A DNA stretch of 64,000 nucleotides from Stenotrophomonas maltophilia (GTDB lineage: Bacteria; Pseudomonadota; Gammaproteobacteria; Xanthomonadales; Xanthomonadaceae), in contig NZ_NEQV01000008.1 in the NCBI RefSeq assembly GCF_002799245.1, positions 102,533 through 166,532 on the forward strand. Direction: 5' to 3'. A model generated the notes under the pieces. It was not told where the DNA came from and did not search any database. It saw only the letters and a program-made list of their open reading frames with translations. A program made the position numbers and the translations under genes. Positions 17,560-25,321 of the stretch are shown here, one piece after another; the first letter of the stretch is position 1; every line of letters starts with the position of its first letter.

Positions 17560-17673
17560 GGGGGTTCCCGATTCGGTTGGCCCGTGCGCGCGGAGCGCGC
17601 GGCCGGACAAGGTGGTGGCGGCCAGTCTAGCGCGAGCGTGCCCGACCTGCCACGGCTGGTGCCTCTACCTTGG

Positions 17674-18441
17674 TCAGAGGAAGTCGAAGGTGAATGCGAC
17701 GGTGGATGCGGCGGGCTCCTGCACGCGGAACGCGATGCGTGCACTCTGGCCCGGTTCCAGCAGGGCCGCGCCGGGGTTCTCGCCGAGGTACTGCGCGGGT
17801 GCGAACACGCCGCTGCCGATCACCCGGCCATCGGCATCGGACAGCGACAGGCGCAGGTCCGGCCAGGCCTGTGCCCAGCGCGCATCGTTGCGGATGCTGG
17901 CCTGCACCTGCAGCACGCCGGCCTGGCCTGGCAGGGGCCGGATCTCGCGGCTGGTCATGGTGAACGCGGCCGGCTCGTGCCAGGCCGGCAGGCTGCAGCG
18001 CAGTACGCCGCACAGTGCCCCCAGCCAGGCGCGGTTGCCGGCGTCGGCGGCCAGTCGTGCACGATCGGCCAGCACGCTCTGCAGGACCAGCAGCAGTGCC
18101 AGCCCGGCGACCAGCACCCAGTGCCAGCGCGGCGTCGGCAGCGCGCGTGGCCGCGTGGTGCCCAGGAAACTCGGCGCATCGCCGGCCACGGCCTGCGGGG
18201 CCGGGGTGGCAACGACGGGTTCGATCCCGGCCGCTCCGTCGAGGATGACGATGTCATCGCTCTGTCGCGTTTCCTCCATCGGCGGCATGTCCGTGGCCAG
18301 CGGGTCGCGGGTTTCCGCTGCCGGGATGTCACGCATCGCCGGGTCGGGCGTGTGCGCATCGGTCGCAGGTGCAGCTTCGCCTTCCGGCGCGGGGCGCAGG
18401 AAGGTGGCCAAAGGGCGGCGCGGCGGGTTCGGCTCGGACAT
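17674..18441 (-). CDS. DUF3426-like membrane-anchored protein
   Basis: A 255-residue protein with a long acidic, Pro-rich cytoplasmic N-terminus (about 1-105), one membrane segment (WVLVAGLALLLVLQSVLA) and a C-terminal domain with the pattern of DUF3426 (SLPAWHEPAAFTMTSREIRP, VLQVQASIRNDA, then WPDLRLSLSDADGRVIG). Many relatives start with a zinc-ribbon of CxxC pairs; this one has none. The ATG at 18441 is preferred to a TTG 12 codons earlier. It follows prmA closely, as in Pseudomonas, so the block is syntenic. The function is unknown. Confidence 0.75.
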   Translation of the reverse strand: MSEPNPPRRPLATFLRPAPEGEAAPATDAHTPDPAMRDIPAAETRDPLATDMPPMEETRQSDDIVILDGAAGIEPVVATPAPQAVAGDAPSFLGTTRPRALPTPRWHWVLVAGLALLLVLQSVLADRARLAADAGNRAWLGALCGVLRCSLPAWHEPAAFTMTSREIRPLPGQAGVLQVQASIRNDARWAQAWPDLRLSLSDADGRVIGSGVFAPAQYLGENPGAALLEPGQSARIAFRVQEPAASTVAFTFDFL

Positions 18442-18483
18442 GCTCAGGGTGCGGGCTCGGATCCAGCGGTCATTCAATCACGA

Positions 18484-19404
18484 TCAGGCGCGGCGCACGC
18501 CGGTGATACGCATCCAGTCACCATCCTGGGTGGCCTGCAGATCGTCGAACCACGCGGCATAGCGCTGCAGCAGTTCGCCTTCCTGGCCATGCAGGATGCC
18601 CGACAGGGCGATGCGGCCGCCGGTGGCGACGCGCGCGGCCAGCAGCTCGGCCAGTGCATCCAGCGCCGAGGCGAGGATGTTGGCAACCACGACCGGATAG
18701 GTGGCGACCGGTTCGTCCTGTGGCAGGTATACGTGCATGCGGGCCTGCTCGCCATTGCGTTCGGCATTGTCGGCGGTGGCGACCAGCGCCTGCGGGTCGT
18801 TGTCCACGCCGATGGCGTCGGCGGCACCCAGCTTCAGCGCTGCCAGCGCGAGGATGCCCGAGCCGCAGCCGAAGTCGAGCACGCGCTGGCCCTGCAGCTG
18901 GCCGTCCACGGCCAGCTGGTCCAGCCAGCGCAGGCACAGTGCGGTGGTCGGGTGGGTGCCCGAGCCGAACGCCAGGCCCGGGTCCAGCCGCACCACGGCG
19001 GCATCGGCGGCCTGCGCGGCGTCCGGCAGTTCATGGTTCCACGGCACGATCCAGGTACGGCTGCCGAAATCCATCGGCTGGAACTGGTCCAGCCAGGCGC
19101 GTTCCCAGTCCTCGTCCTCGACCGCGCGGAAGCTGCCGCCGCTCCAGTCCAGTTCCGGGTCGAACGATTCCAGTGCGGCCAGCAGCAACAGCGCATTGCT
19201 GTCGGCGGGGAACAGTGCGCTCAGCACCAGGGTGTCCCACAGGGGGGTTTCACCTACGCCGGGTTCAAGGATGGCCTGTTCGTTGCTGGTGTCAGCTTCG
19301 GCATCGAGCAGGGTCACGGCCAGTGCGCCAACGTCCTCCAGCGCATTTTCATAGCGGGGCTGGGTGGCTTCGGTGCAGCGCAGGGTCAGTTCCAGGAACG
19401 GCAT
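18484..19404 (-). CDS. prmA: Ribosomal protein L11 methyltransferase
   Basis: SAM-dependent enzyme that trimethylates ribosomal protein L11. The 306-residue protein has the SAM motif VLDFGCGSGILALAALKLGA, the post-motif GVDNDPQALVATADNAERN, and upstream the PrmA block RLDPGLAFGSGTHPTTALCL. The catalytic-site string VVANILAS is present. The start MPFLELTLRC at 19404 matches the usual PrmA N-terminus; longer in-frame sequence upstream is not conserved-looking. It is followed by the DUF3426 gene 42 bases on. Confidence 0.96.
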   Translation of the reverse strand: MPFLELTLRCTEATQPRYENALEDVGALAVTLLDAEADTSNEQAILEPGVGETPLWDTLVLSALFPADSNALLLLAALESFDPELDWSGGSFRAVEDEDWERAWLDQFQPMDFGSRTWIVPWNHELPDAAQAADAAVVRLDPGLAFGSGTHPTTALCLRWLDQLAVDGQLQGQRVLDFGCGSGILALAALKLGAADAIGVDNDPQALVATADNAERNGEQARMHVYLPQDEPVATYPVVVANILASALDALAELLAARVATGGRIALSGILHGQEGELLQRYAAWFDDLQATQDGDWMRITGVRRA

Positions 19405-19568
19405 GGCGGTGGGGACAGTCGCGGGAAAGGGGGCCATGCTAGACCATCGGGGCGTCTCCGTATTGCCTGAGATGCCACCCCGAGATGAACGGGGGTAGTT
19501 CAGACAGGCCTCTCCGGCCTTGCTAAACTCGGCGCTTTCCTGTGCGCCGTGATCGCTTACCGCCGCCG

Positions 19569-20534
19569 ATGGCCTTCGCTCCGACCCTGAAAACCTGGTT
19601 GCTCGTGCTGCCGGCGGTGGCCGTGCTGGGCGTGGCCGGGTATCGGGCCAGCGGCCACGCTGCGGGCGTGGCATCGCCGTCGCCGGACCTGCCGACCGCC
19701 GTGGCCAGCCGCGACAGCGGAGCGCCGCTGCCGGTGGTACCAGAAGCGCTGGCGCGGCGGCTGGCCGCCTTCGAGCGCGGCAACATGCTGCCGTCGGGCC
19801 TGCCGCTGGACCTCCGTGCCGACATCGAAGACGCCAGCGATCTGTATGCCTACGCCCAGCGCCTGCGCGTGCAGGCCGATTCCGGAAACCATGAGGCGCG
19901 CTGGATGCTCAGCCGCGTCTATGACTATTGCGCGCAGTACGCACTTGATCCGGGCGGCTACCGCCTGGACAACAACGTACTGAGCGGGCTGGGCTTGACC
20001 GCAGCGCCGGCGATGATCGAGGCACGCGAGCGCGTGGCGCAGCGGTGTGGCGGTTTCGTGCCGGGTGACAAGCTGGGCGCGGCGCTGGTGCTGGCCGAAC
20101 GCCGCAAGGCGGCCGCGCAGGGCAACCTTGCCGCAGAAGCATCGCTGTTCGCCGAGGGTGAGCCGTTGCATGACAGTGCCGAGTACCGCCGTGACCTGGT
20201 CGAGCGCGTGCGCACCTCGCGTGATCCGGAGGCCTATATGGCCATCGCGCCGGGCATGGGCGTGCGTGCAGCCGGTGACAGCGCGCTCGATGGCCTGGTG
20301 GCGGGCGAACAGCTCAGTGAACTTGCATGGCGGCTTGCGGCCTGCGAACTCGGTCTACCGTGTGGAGCGGACAGCGTGCTGGTCAACAGTTTGTGTGCGA
20401 ACGGAGGGATCTGTTCGCAGGATGGAGCGCAGGATTTCCGGGATTTCGTGTATGACGCTGCGGTATCGCGGCAAGGTGCTGGGAAAATGAAGGAATGGAT
20501 CAAGCGATTGGTTGGAAAGAGGGACGGCCGATGA
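19569..20534 (+). CDS. Membrane-anchored protein of unknown function
   Basis: A 321-residue protein with an N-terminal hydrophobic segment (TWLLVLPAVAVLGVAGY), a signal anchor or uncleaved signal, and a mainly helical periplasmic body containing Cys residues (YDYCAQYA, QRCGGF, AACELGLPCGAD, SLCANGGICSQDG). There is a weak resemblance to Sel1-like helical repeats, not enough to assign. The ATG at 19569 is preferred over a GTG nine codons earlier. Its stop overlaps the next start by four bases, so the two are translationally coupled. The pair runs opposite to the accBC/prmA block and interrupts it. Confidence 0.65.
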   Translation: MAFAPTLKTWLLVLPAVAVLGVAGYRASGHAAGVASPSPDLPTAVASRDSGAPLPVVPEALARRLAAFERGNMLPSGLPLDLRADIEDASDLYAYAQRLRVQADSGNHEARWMLSRVYDYCAQYALDPGGYRLDNNVLSGLGLTAAPAMIEARERVAQRCGGFVPGDKLGAALVLAERRKAAAQGNLAAEASLFAEGEPLHDSAEYRRDLVERVRTSRDPEAYMAIAPGMGVRAAGDSALDGLVAGEQLSELAWRLAACELGLPCGADSVLVNSLCANGGICSQDGAQDFRDFVYDAAVSRQGAGKMKEWIKRLVGKRDGR

Positions 20535-20905
20535 ATTACCGTCGATTCCTGCATGGGGCCAAGTTCTGGTTCTGGGTGGCGCTGTTCGTGGCCTACTCGG
20601 CCGGTGCGGTCGGCCTGCTGATGATCGATACCTACGAGGATCGCTACCGGCATCTGTCGAAGGTGGAACTGACCACGGTGAAGGCGCAGGAGGACGTGCG
20701 CCGCGCCGGTGCCAGCCAGGTCGCTGCGGTCTATCGCGCGCAGAGTGGCATGCCGTTCGCTTCACTGCCGGCCGGCAGCACCTTCCAGGTGGTGTGGCCG
20801 GATGGTTCCACCGAAACCATGGTGATCGTCGATCCAACCTCGCCCAATGGCGTGCGGCCGCTGGCCAACTCGCAGATTCCGGCGACGGCGGCGGACGCGC
20901 GCTGA
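20531..20905 (+). CDS. Small single-pass membrane protein, unknown function
   Basis: A 124-residue protein with one membrane segment (FWFWVALFVAYSAGAVGLLM, about residues 12-31) and a short soluble domain containing VWPDGSTETMVIVDP. It overlaps the preceding gene by four bases and probably works with it. I recognise no family. A GTAG repeat and a bidirectional terminator follow. Confidence 0.6.
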   Translation: MNYRRFLHGAKFWFWVALFVAYSAGAVGLLMIDTYEDRYRHLSKVELTTVKAQEDVRRAGASQVAAVYRAQSGMPFASLPAGSTFQVVWPDGSTETMVIVDPTSPNGVRPLANSQIPATAADAR

Positions 20906-20915
20906 GCCGGTTCCG

Positions 20916-20945
20916 GTAGAGCCGAGCCTGCGCTCGGCTCCACGG
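20916..20945 (+). repeat. GTAG-headed REP (SMAG)
   Basis: Begins GTAGAGCCGAGCCTGCG with GAGCCGAGC / GCTCGGCTC arms. It lies between the small membrane protein gene and the terminator. Confidence 0.85.
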
Positions 20946-20952
20946 CAACAGA

Positions 20953-20980
20953 AAAAGGGCGGGGATATCCCCGCCCTTTT
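20953..20980. terminator. Bidirectional terminator between convergent genes
   Basis: A perfect 12-bp stem AAAAGGGCGGGG / CCCCGCCCTTTT with loop ATAT. It ends the rightward two-gene unit and the leftward accB-accC transcript. Confidence 0.93.
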
Positions 20981-21002
20981 CATGTCCAGCACCTGCTACC
21001 GA

Positions 21003-22370
21003 TCAGGTCAGCGCGATCGGCTTGTTCTTGCGCTCGGCAAGACGCTTTTCCAGGTAATGGATGTTCTGGCCACCGGCCTGGAAGCCCTTGTCGCGCATGA
21101 TCCGCTGCTGCAGGGCAATGTTGGTCTTGATGCCATCGACCACCATCTCGCTCAGTGCCACCCGCATGCGGGCGATGGCGGTTTCGCGGTCCGGACCGTG
21201 CACGATCAGCTTGCCGATCATCGAGTCGTAGTTCGACGGCACGCGGTAGCCACTGTAGATGTGGGTGTCCACGCGCACGCCGGGGCCACCCGGCGGGTGG
21301 AAGCCGGTGATGGTGCCCGGGCTCGGCACGAAGGTCTCAGCGTCTTCGGCGTTGATGCGGCACTCGATGGCATGGCCGGTCAGCACCACGTCGCTCTGCT
21401 TGATCGACAGCTTCTGGCCAGCGGCGATCTTCAGCTGCTCGGCCACCAGGTCGATGCCGGTGACCATTTCGGTGACCGGATGCTCCACCTGGATGCGGGT
21501 GTTCATTTCGATGAAGTAGAAGCGGCCGTCCTCGTACAGGAACTCGAACGTGCCGGCACCGCGGTAGCCGATGCGCACGCAGGCTTCGGTACACACCTTG
21601 CCGATCTGCTCGCGCTGTTCGGCGCTGATGCCCGGTGCCGGTGCTTCTTCCACCACCTTCTGGTGGCGGCGCTGCATCGAGCAGTCACGTTCGCCGAGGT
21701 GGATGGCGTTGCCCTGGCCGTCGGCCAGCACCTGGATCTCCACATGGCGCGGATTCTCCAGGAACTTCTCCATGTAGACCTCGCCATTGCCGAACGCGGC
21801 CTTGGCCTCGCTCTTGGTGGTTTCGATCGAGGTCTTCAGCGAGGCTTCGGCGTGCACGACACGCATGCCGCGGCCACCGCCACCGCCGGCCGCCTTGATG
21901 ATGACCGGATAACCGATCTCACGGGCGATCTTGGTGTTGGCGACGATGTCCTCGCCCAGCGGGCCGCCCGAGCCGGGCACGCACGGCACGCCGGCGGACT
22001 TCATGGCGCGGATGGCTTCGACCTTGTCACCCATCATGCGGATGGTGTCGGCCTTGGGGCCGATGAAGATGAAGCCGGATTCTTCAACGCGCTCTGCGAA
22101 GTCTGCGTTCTCCGACAGGAAGCCGTAGCCCGGGTGGATGGCCTGGGCGTCGGTGACTTCCGCCGCGGCGATCAGCGCGGGGATGTTGAGGTAGCTCTGC
22201 GGCGACGGTGCCGGGCCGATGCAGACCGACTCGTCGGCCATGGCCACGTGCTTGAGGTTGCGGTCGACCGTGGAGTGCACAGCCACCGTGCGGATGCCGA
22301 GGGTATGGCACGCGCGCAGGATGCGCAGCGCGATCTCCCCTCGGTTGGCGATGACGACTTTGTCGAGCAT
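21003..22370 (-). CDS. accC: Acetyl-CoA carboxylase, biotin carboxylase subunit
   Basis: Carboxylates the biotin on AccB using ATP and bicarbonate, the first committed step of fatty-acid synthesis. The 455-residue protein starts MLDKVVIANRGEIALRILRA, has the ATP-grasp Gly-rich loop KAAGGGGGRGMR, the EMNTRIQVEHPVTE motif with catalytic residues, and GHAIECRINAEDA. Length and motifs are textbook. It follows accB by 10 bases and ends at a bidirectional terminator. Confidence 0.98.
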   Translation of the reverse strand: MLDKVVIANRGEIALRILRACHTLGIRTVAVHSTVDRNLKHVAMADESVCIGPAPSPQSYLNIPALIAAAEVTDAQAIHPGYGFLSENADFAERVEESGFIFIGPKADTIRMMGDKVEAIRAMKSAGVPCVPGSGGPLGEDIVANTKIAREIGYPVIIKAAGGGGGRGMRVVHAEASLKTSIETTKSEAKAAFGNGEVYMEKFLENPRHVEIQVLADGQGNAIHLGERDCSMQRRHQKVVEEAPAPGISAEQREQIGKVCTEACVRIGYRGAGTFEFLYEDGRFYFIEMNTRIQVEHPVTEMVTGIDLVAEQLKIAAGQKLSIKQSDVVLTGHAIECRINAEDAETFVPSPGTITGFHPPGGPGVRVDTHIYSGYRVPSNYDSMIGKLIVHGPDRETAIARMRVALSEMVVDGIKTNIALQQRIMRDKGFQAGGQNIHYLEKRLAERKNKPIALT

Positions 22371-22380
22371 GGCGTGCCCC

Positions 22381-22860
22381 TCAGCCGATCACGAACAGCG
22401 GCTGGTCGAATTCCACCGGCTGGCCGTTCTCGCCGAGGATGGCGACGATGGTGCCGGACTTGTCGGCTTCGATCGGGTTGAACATCTTCATCGCTTCGAT
22501 GATGGCCAGGGTTTCGCCTTCCTTGACCTGCTGGCCAACGGTGACGAAGGCCGGCTTGTCCGGGGCGGACGAGGCGTAGAAGGTGCCGACCATCGGCGAG
22601 CGCAGCACGTGGCCTTCCGGCAGCGCCGGGCCCGGCTTGGCGGTGCCGCCGGTGGAGGCTTCGGTCGGCGACTGCATCGGCATCGCCTGCGGCGCCGGAG
22701 CGGCCGGAGCGGCATACACCGGGGCAGCAATCGGGGCGGCATAGCCGGCCACCGGGGCACGCGACAGGCGCACCGACTCTTCGCCTTCCTTGATTTCGAT
22801 TTCAGCCAGGTTCGACTCTTCCAGCAGGTCGATCAGCTTCTTGATTTTGCGGAGATCCAT
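22381..22860 (-). CDS. accB: Acetyl-CoA carboxylase, biotin carboxyl carrier protein
   Basis: Carries biotin between the carboxylase and transferase subunits. The 159-residue protein has an N-terminal helical domain (MDLRKIKKLIDLLEESNLAE), an Ala/Pro-rich linker (about 35-80) and a C-terminal biotinyl domain with the biotin site Lys125 in EAMKM. It lies 10 bases before accC and 54 bases after the LprI-like gene. Confidence 0.98.
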   Translation of the reverse strand: MDLRKIKKLIDLLEESNLAEIEIKEGEESVRLSRAPVAGYAAPIAAPVYAAPAAPAPQAMPMQSPTEASTGGTAKPGPALPEGHVLRSPMVGTFYASSAPDKPAFVTVGQQVKEGETLAIIEAMKMFNPIEADKSGTIVAILGENGQPVEFDQPLFVIG

Positions 22861-22914
22861 GGTGGCCTCTTTGCTCTTGATGTCAGTGTGGTGGAGAGTG
22901 CGGTTGCACCCGGG

Positions 22915-23334
22915 TCAAAGCAGTTCGTAGAACTCGCGCAGCTGCCGCGTACGGTCGCGCGCGAGGGTGGTCAGGCAGCGCATCTGTGCGCCGTTGCGTG
23001 CCGTACCATCGGAATTGAGGGCATAGACTGCGTTGCAGTCGTGGTCGCGCAGCTGTATCCAGGCACGCTGGGCCAGGACCAGCTCCTGCTCGGCATCGCC
23101 GCAGTAGCTGCAGCCGCCGCCCTTGGCTGGCGTGCGCAGCTGCTGGCGTGCCAGGGCATATGTGGCGTTGAGTTCCGCATCAGCGGCTGCGGCCACGTCC
23201 GAGGCGCACAGGTCGCTCTCCATCGTGGTGGTCGGATGCGCGCAGTCGATGCCTTCTTCCTTGCGGTCGAAGGCGACGGCGGCACCGCACAGGCCGGCCC
23301 ACAGCATGATGCTGGCGAGCACGCGCGGCAGCAT
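22915..23334 (-). CDS. LprI-like (DUF1311) secreted protein
   Basis: A 139-residue protein with an N-terminal signal peptide (LPRVLASIMLWAGLCGAAVA) and the pattern of the lysozyme-inhibitor LprI / DUF1311 family: DCAHPTTTMESDLCASDV, a DAELNATYALARQQL helix, then QRAWIQLRDHDC. Several Cys suggest disulfides in the periplasm. The ATG at 23334 is chosen; a GTG at 23340 overlaps the aroQ stop and is also possible. It sits between aroQ and accB, an insertion into a usual aroQ-accB-accC order, and is probably co-transcribed. A lysozyme-inhibitor role is by family only. Confidence 0.75.
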   Translation of the reverse strand: MLPRVLASIMLWAGLCGAAVAFDRKEEGIDCAHPTTTMESDLCASDVAAAADAELNATYALARQQLRTPAKGGGCSYCGDAEQELVLAQRAWIQLRDHDCNAVYALNSDGTARNGAQMRCLTTLARDRTRQLREFYELL

Positions 23335-23336
23335 CT

Positions 23337-23786
23337 TCACGCGCTGGCCGCCTGCACGCGCAGCAGCGCCGCGTCCATCGCATAGCGATAGCTGTCGGCA
23401 CCGAAGCCGCACACCACGCCCACCGCCTTGTCACTGAAGTAGCTGTGCTGGCGGAACGGTTCGCGGCTATGCGGGTTGGACAGGTGGATCTCGATGAACG
23501 GCACCGCCACCGCCGCCAGCGCATCGCGCAGGGCAACCGAGGTGTGGGTGAAGGCGGCGGGGTTGATCAGGATGAAAGCGGTTCCGTCGTTGCGTGCGGC
23601 CTGCACGCGGTCCACCAGTACATGCTCGGCGTTGGACTGCAGGCTTTGCACGGTGTGCCCGGCGGCCGATGCCTGGGTGGCCAGGGCCTGATCGATGTCG
23701 GCCAGCGTGGTGTGGCCGTAGACCTCCGGCTCGCGGGTGCCGAGCAGGTTGAGGTTGGGGCCGTGCAGGACCAGCAGCTTCGCCAT
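23337..23786 (-). CDS. aroQ: Type II 3-dehydroquinate dehydratase
   Basis: Converts 3-dehydroquinate to 3-dehydroshikimate in the shikimate pathway. The 149-residue protein begins MAKLLVLHGPNLNLLGTREP, the type II signature, followed by the catalytic-Arg/Tyr loop (REPEVYGHTTL), FILINPAAFTHTSVALRDAL and IEIHLSNPHSREPFRQHS. It is first in the leftward group that continues into the LprI-like gene and accBC. Confidence 0.97.
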   Translation of the reverse strand: MAKLLVLHGPNLNLLGTREPEVYGHTTLADIDQALATQASAAGHTVQSLQSNAEHVLVDRVQAARNDGTAFILINPAAFTHTSVALRDALAAVAVPFIEIHLSNPHSREPFRQHSYFSDKAVGVVCGFGADSYRYAMDAALLRVQAASA

Positions 23787-23862
23787 GGGATCCGGAAGAC
23801 GGGAAAGGGCGGCAGTCTGGCGGAACCGGCGGATGCTGTCCAGTTCGGCGAAGTTTGCCGCG

Positions 23863-23882
23863 TTTCAATCGTATGTTTGAAA
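23863..23882. promoter_or_regulatory. Inverted repeat upstream of aroQ
   Basis: TTTCAA and TTGAAA arms spaced by 8 bases, 77-96 bases before the aroQ start. It is an AT-rich island in a GC-rich stretch and may be an operator or overlap the promoter of the aroQ/acc group. The rest of 23787-23997 shows nothing else I can name. Confidence 0.3.
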
Positions 23883-23997
23883 TTCGCCGGAGCGCTTGTG
23901 GCCGTATGGCGGGCGCTGGATCAAGGCGCGCTGAACGCCGCGCTGGCCGGGGATGCGCGCACGTAGGCCGACGATGGCAGCAAGGCCCATGGGGCGG

Positions 23998-24101
23998 TCG
24001 ATCCACGTCATGCGTGGATGAGGGCCGCCGATCAGTAGATCCATGCCATGCGTGGATGAGGGCCGCCGATCAGTAGATCCACGCCATGCGTGGATGAGGG
24101 A
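23998..24101 (+). repeat. Three tandem REP (SMAG-type) elements, period 38
   Basis: Elements at 23998, 24035 and 24073, each with ATCCACGC / GCGTGGAT-type arms; the second and third begin with GTAG. Each unit is followed by a shared spacer (AGGGCCGCCGATCA) before the next. Confidence 0.85.
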
Positions 24102-24118
24102 AGTTCGGTGCTCAGCAA

Positions 24119-24398
24119 GCTACGCACCCACCGGAGGGTGGCTCAAGGTGCGCAGCAAGCTACGCACCCACCGAAGGGCGGCTCAAGGTGCGCCGCAAGC
24201 TACGCACCCACCGGAGGGTGGCTCATGGTGCGCAGCAAGCTACGCACCCACCGGAGGGCGGCTCAAGGTGCGCAGCAGGCTACGCACCCACCGGAGGGTG
24301 GCTCATGGTGCGCAGCAGGCTACGCACCCACCGGAGGGCGGCTCAAGGTGCGCAGCAAGCTACGCACCCACCGGAGGGCGGCCCAGGGTGCGCAGCAC
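24119..24398. repeat. 40-bp direct tandem repeat, seven units
   Basis: Exactly 40-base units start at 24119, 24159, 24199, 24239, 24279, 24319 and 24359, each opening GCTACGCACCCACCG. They differ at only a few positions (for example A/T before GGTGCGC). Each unit contains a small palindrome CCACC-GGAG-GGTGG nested in GCACC / GGTGC. All forward frames stay open across the array and 40 is not a multiple of 3, so it is not a coding repeat. The last unit decays into the sequence just after the stop of the leftward dioxygenase-like gene. Confidence 0.93.
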
Positions 24399-24427
24399 GC
24401 CACCCACCGCAACCGCCGCATGCCCAC

Positions 24428-25150
24428 TCACGTCTCCAGTGGCACCGTCGGCACCACGTTCGGGAAGACCTCTTCCAATGCCTCCCGCTCGCCGGGCTTC
24501 GGCGCCGGCCAGTTGTAGGCATTCACCGGCTGCGCGCGGTTCACCCACAACGCGTAATGCAGATGATCGGCGCGACCATCACCGGTATTGGGGTGGATCA
24601 GGATGGTCAGGCCCAGGCTGTTGAGCTGCAGCCAGGGCACCAGTACCGGCAGCAGGTCGTTGGTGAAGCCGAAGTAGAACGACGGGGTGACATGCGGGCC
24701 ACGTGGCTGCAGGTTCCAGTTGCCCAGTTCCACCGGGAAGCGCTCGGCGGCCCAGCGCCGCAGCAGCGCGGCCTTCTGGAAGCTGTCCTCATCGAAGTAG
24801 ATGTGCGCGTGATAGCTCTTGATGGCGGTGTAGGCGCGTGGCGTGGCGGGCAGCGTGGCCTCGCCAGGGCGCACGCTGGCCGGGCGCGGGGTGGGTTCGC
24901 TGGCGGTGGCCTGGCCCCAGGGGCTGCGGCCCTCGGGCGCTGGCGGAACAATGGCGCGGAAGCCGGGCCGCCCGGGTTCGGTGGTGTTCACGGTGCTGTC
25001 GCTGCGCGCGGCGGCGGTCGACGCGCTGGCCAGGCCGCCGGCGGCCAGTCCGGCCGAAGCGATCAGGCGGCGACGAGCGGGCGAGAGCAGGTCGGCCCAG
25101 TGGGCGTCATCGTCGCCGGCGTCGATGAGGGTGTGCGGGTCCGGGTGCAT
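24428..25150 (-). CDS. DOPA 4,5-dioxygenase-like protein with a Tat-type signal
   Basis: A 240-residue protein. Residues 1-50 hold a twin-arginine-like signal (SPARRRLIASAGLAAGGLA), then a Pro-rich linker. The C-terminal ~110 residues follow the DOPA 4,5-dioxygenase family pattern: SYHAHIYFDEDSF, GPHVTPSFYFGFT and ILIHPNTGDGRADH. The conserved His residues are candidate metal ligands. Family members cleave the ring of catechols in plants and fungi; bacterial members are mostly uncharacterised, and here export is suggested. The ATG at 25150 has a GGAG ribosome-binding site. The gene stands alone; the tandem repeat array follows its stop. Confidence 0.7.
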   Translation of the reverse strand: MHPDPHTLIDAGDDDAHWADLLSPARRRLIASAGLAAGGLASASTAAARSDSTVNTTEPGRPGFRAIVPPAPEGRSPWGQATASEPTPRPASVRPGEATLPATPRAYTAIKSYHAHIYFDEDSFQKAALLRRWAAERFPVELGNWNLQPRGPHVTPSFYFGFTNDLLPVLVPWLQLNSLGLTILIHPNTGDGRADHLHYALWVNRAQPVNAYNWPAPKPGEREALEEVFPNVVPTVPLET

Positions 25151-25321
25151 GAAGGGCTCCGTGGCGGCTTTGTGTGGGCAGGCAAGGCAAGCACGCTCGG
25201 GCAGGGCTGCCGGTGGCGTCCAATAAGAAGCCGGCATCACCTCATGCACGGCGGGCTTCGTCGCCATTGAGCGCGACCGGGCGGCAGGCTAGGGTGCAGG
25301 TCTGCCCCCCCGGAGCGCGCC

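Noticed and set aside
24119..24398. Possible CRISPR array
   Set aside because: The units are contiguous, with no unique spacers between them, and no cas genes are in the window.
24043..24624. Open frames through the 40-bp tandem repeat, suggesting a repeat protein
   Set aside because: All three forward frames are open across the array, the unit is not a multiple of three, and there is no ribosome-binding site or signal; the translations are low-complexity artefacts.
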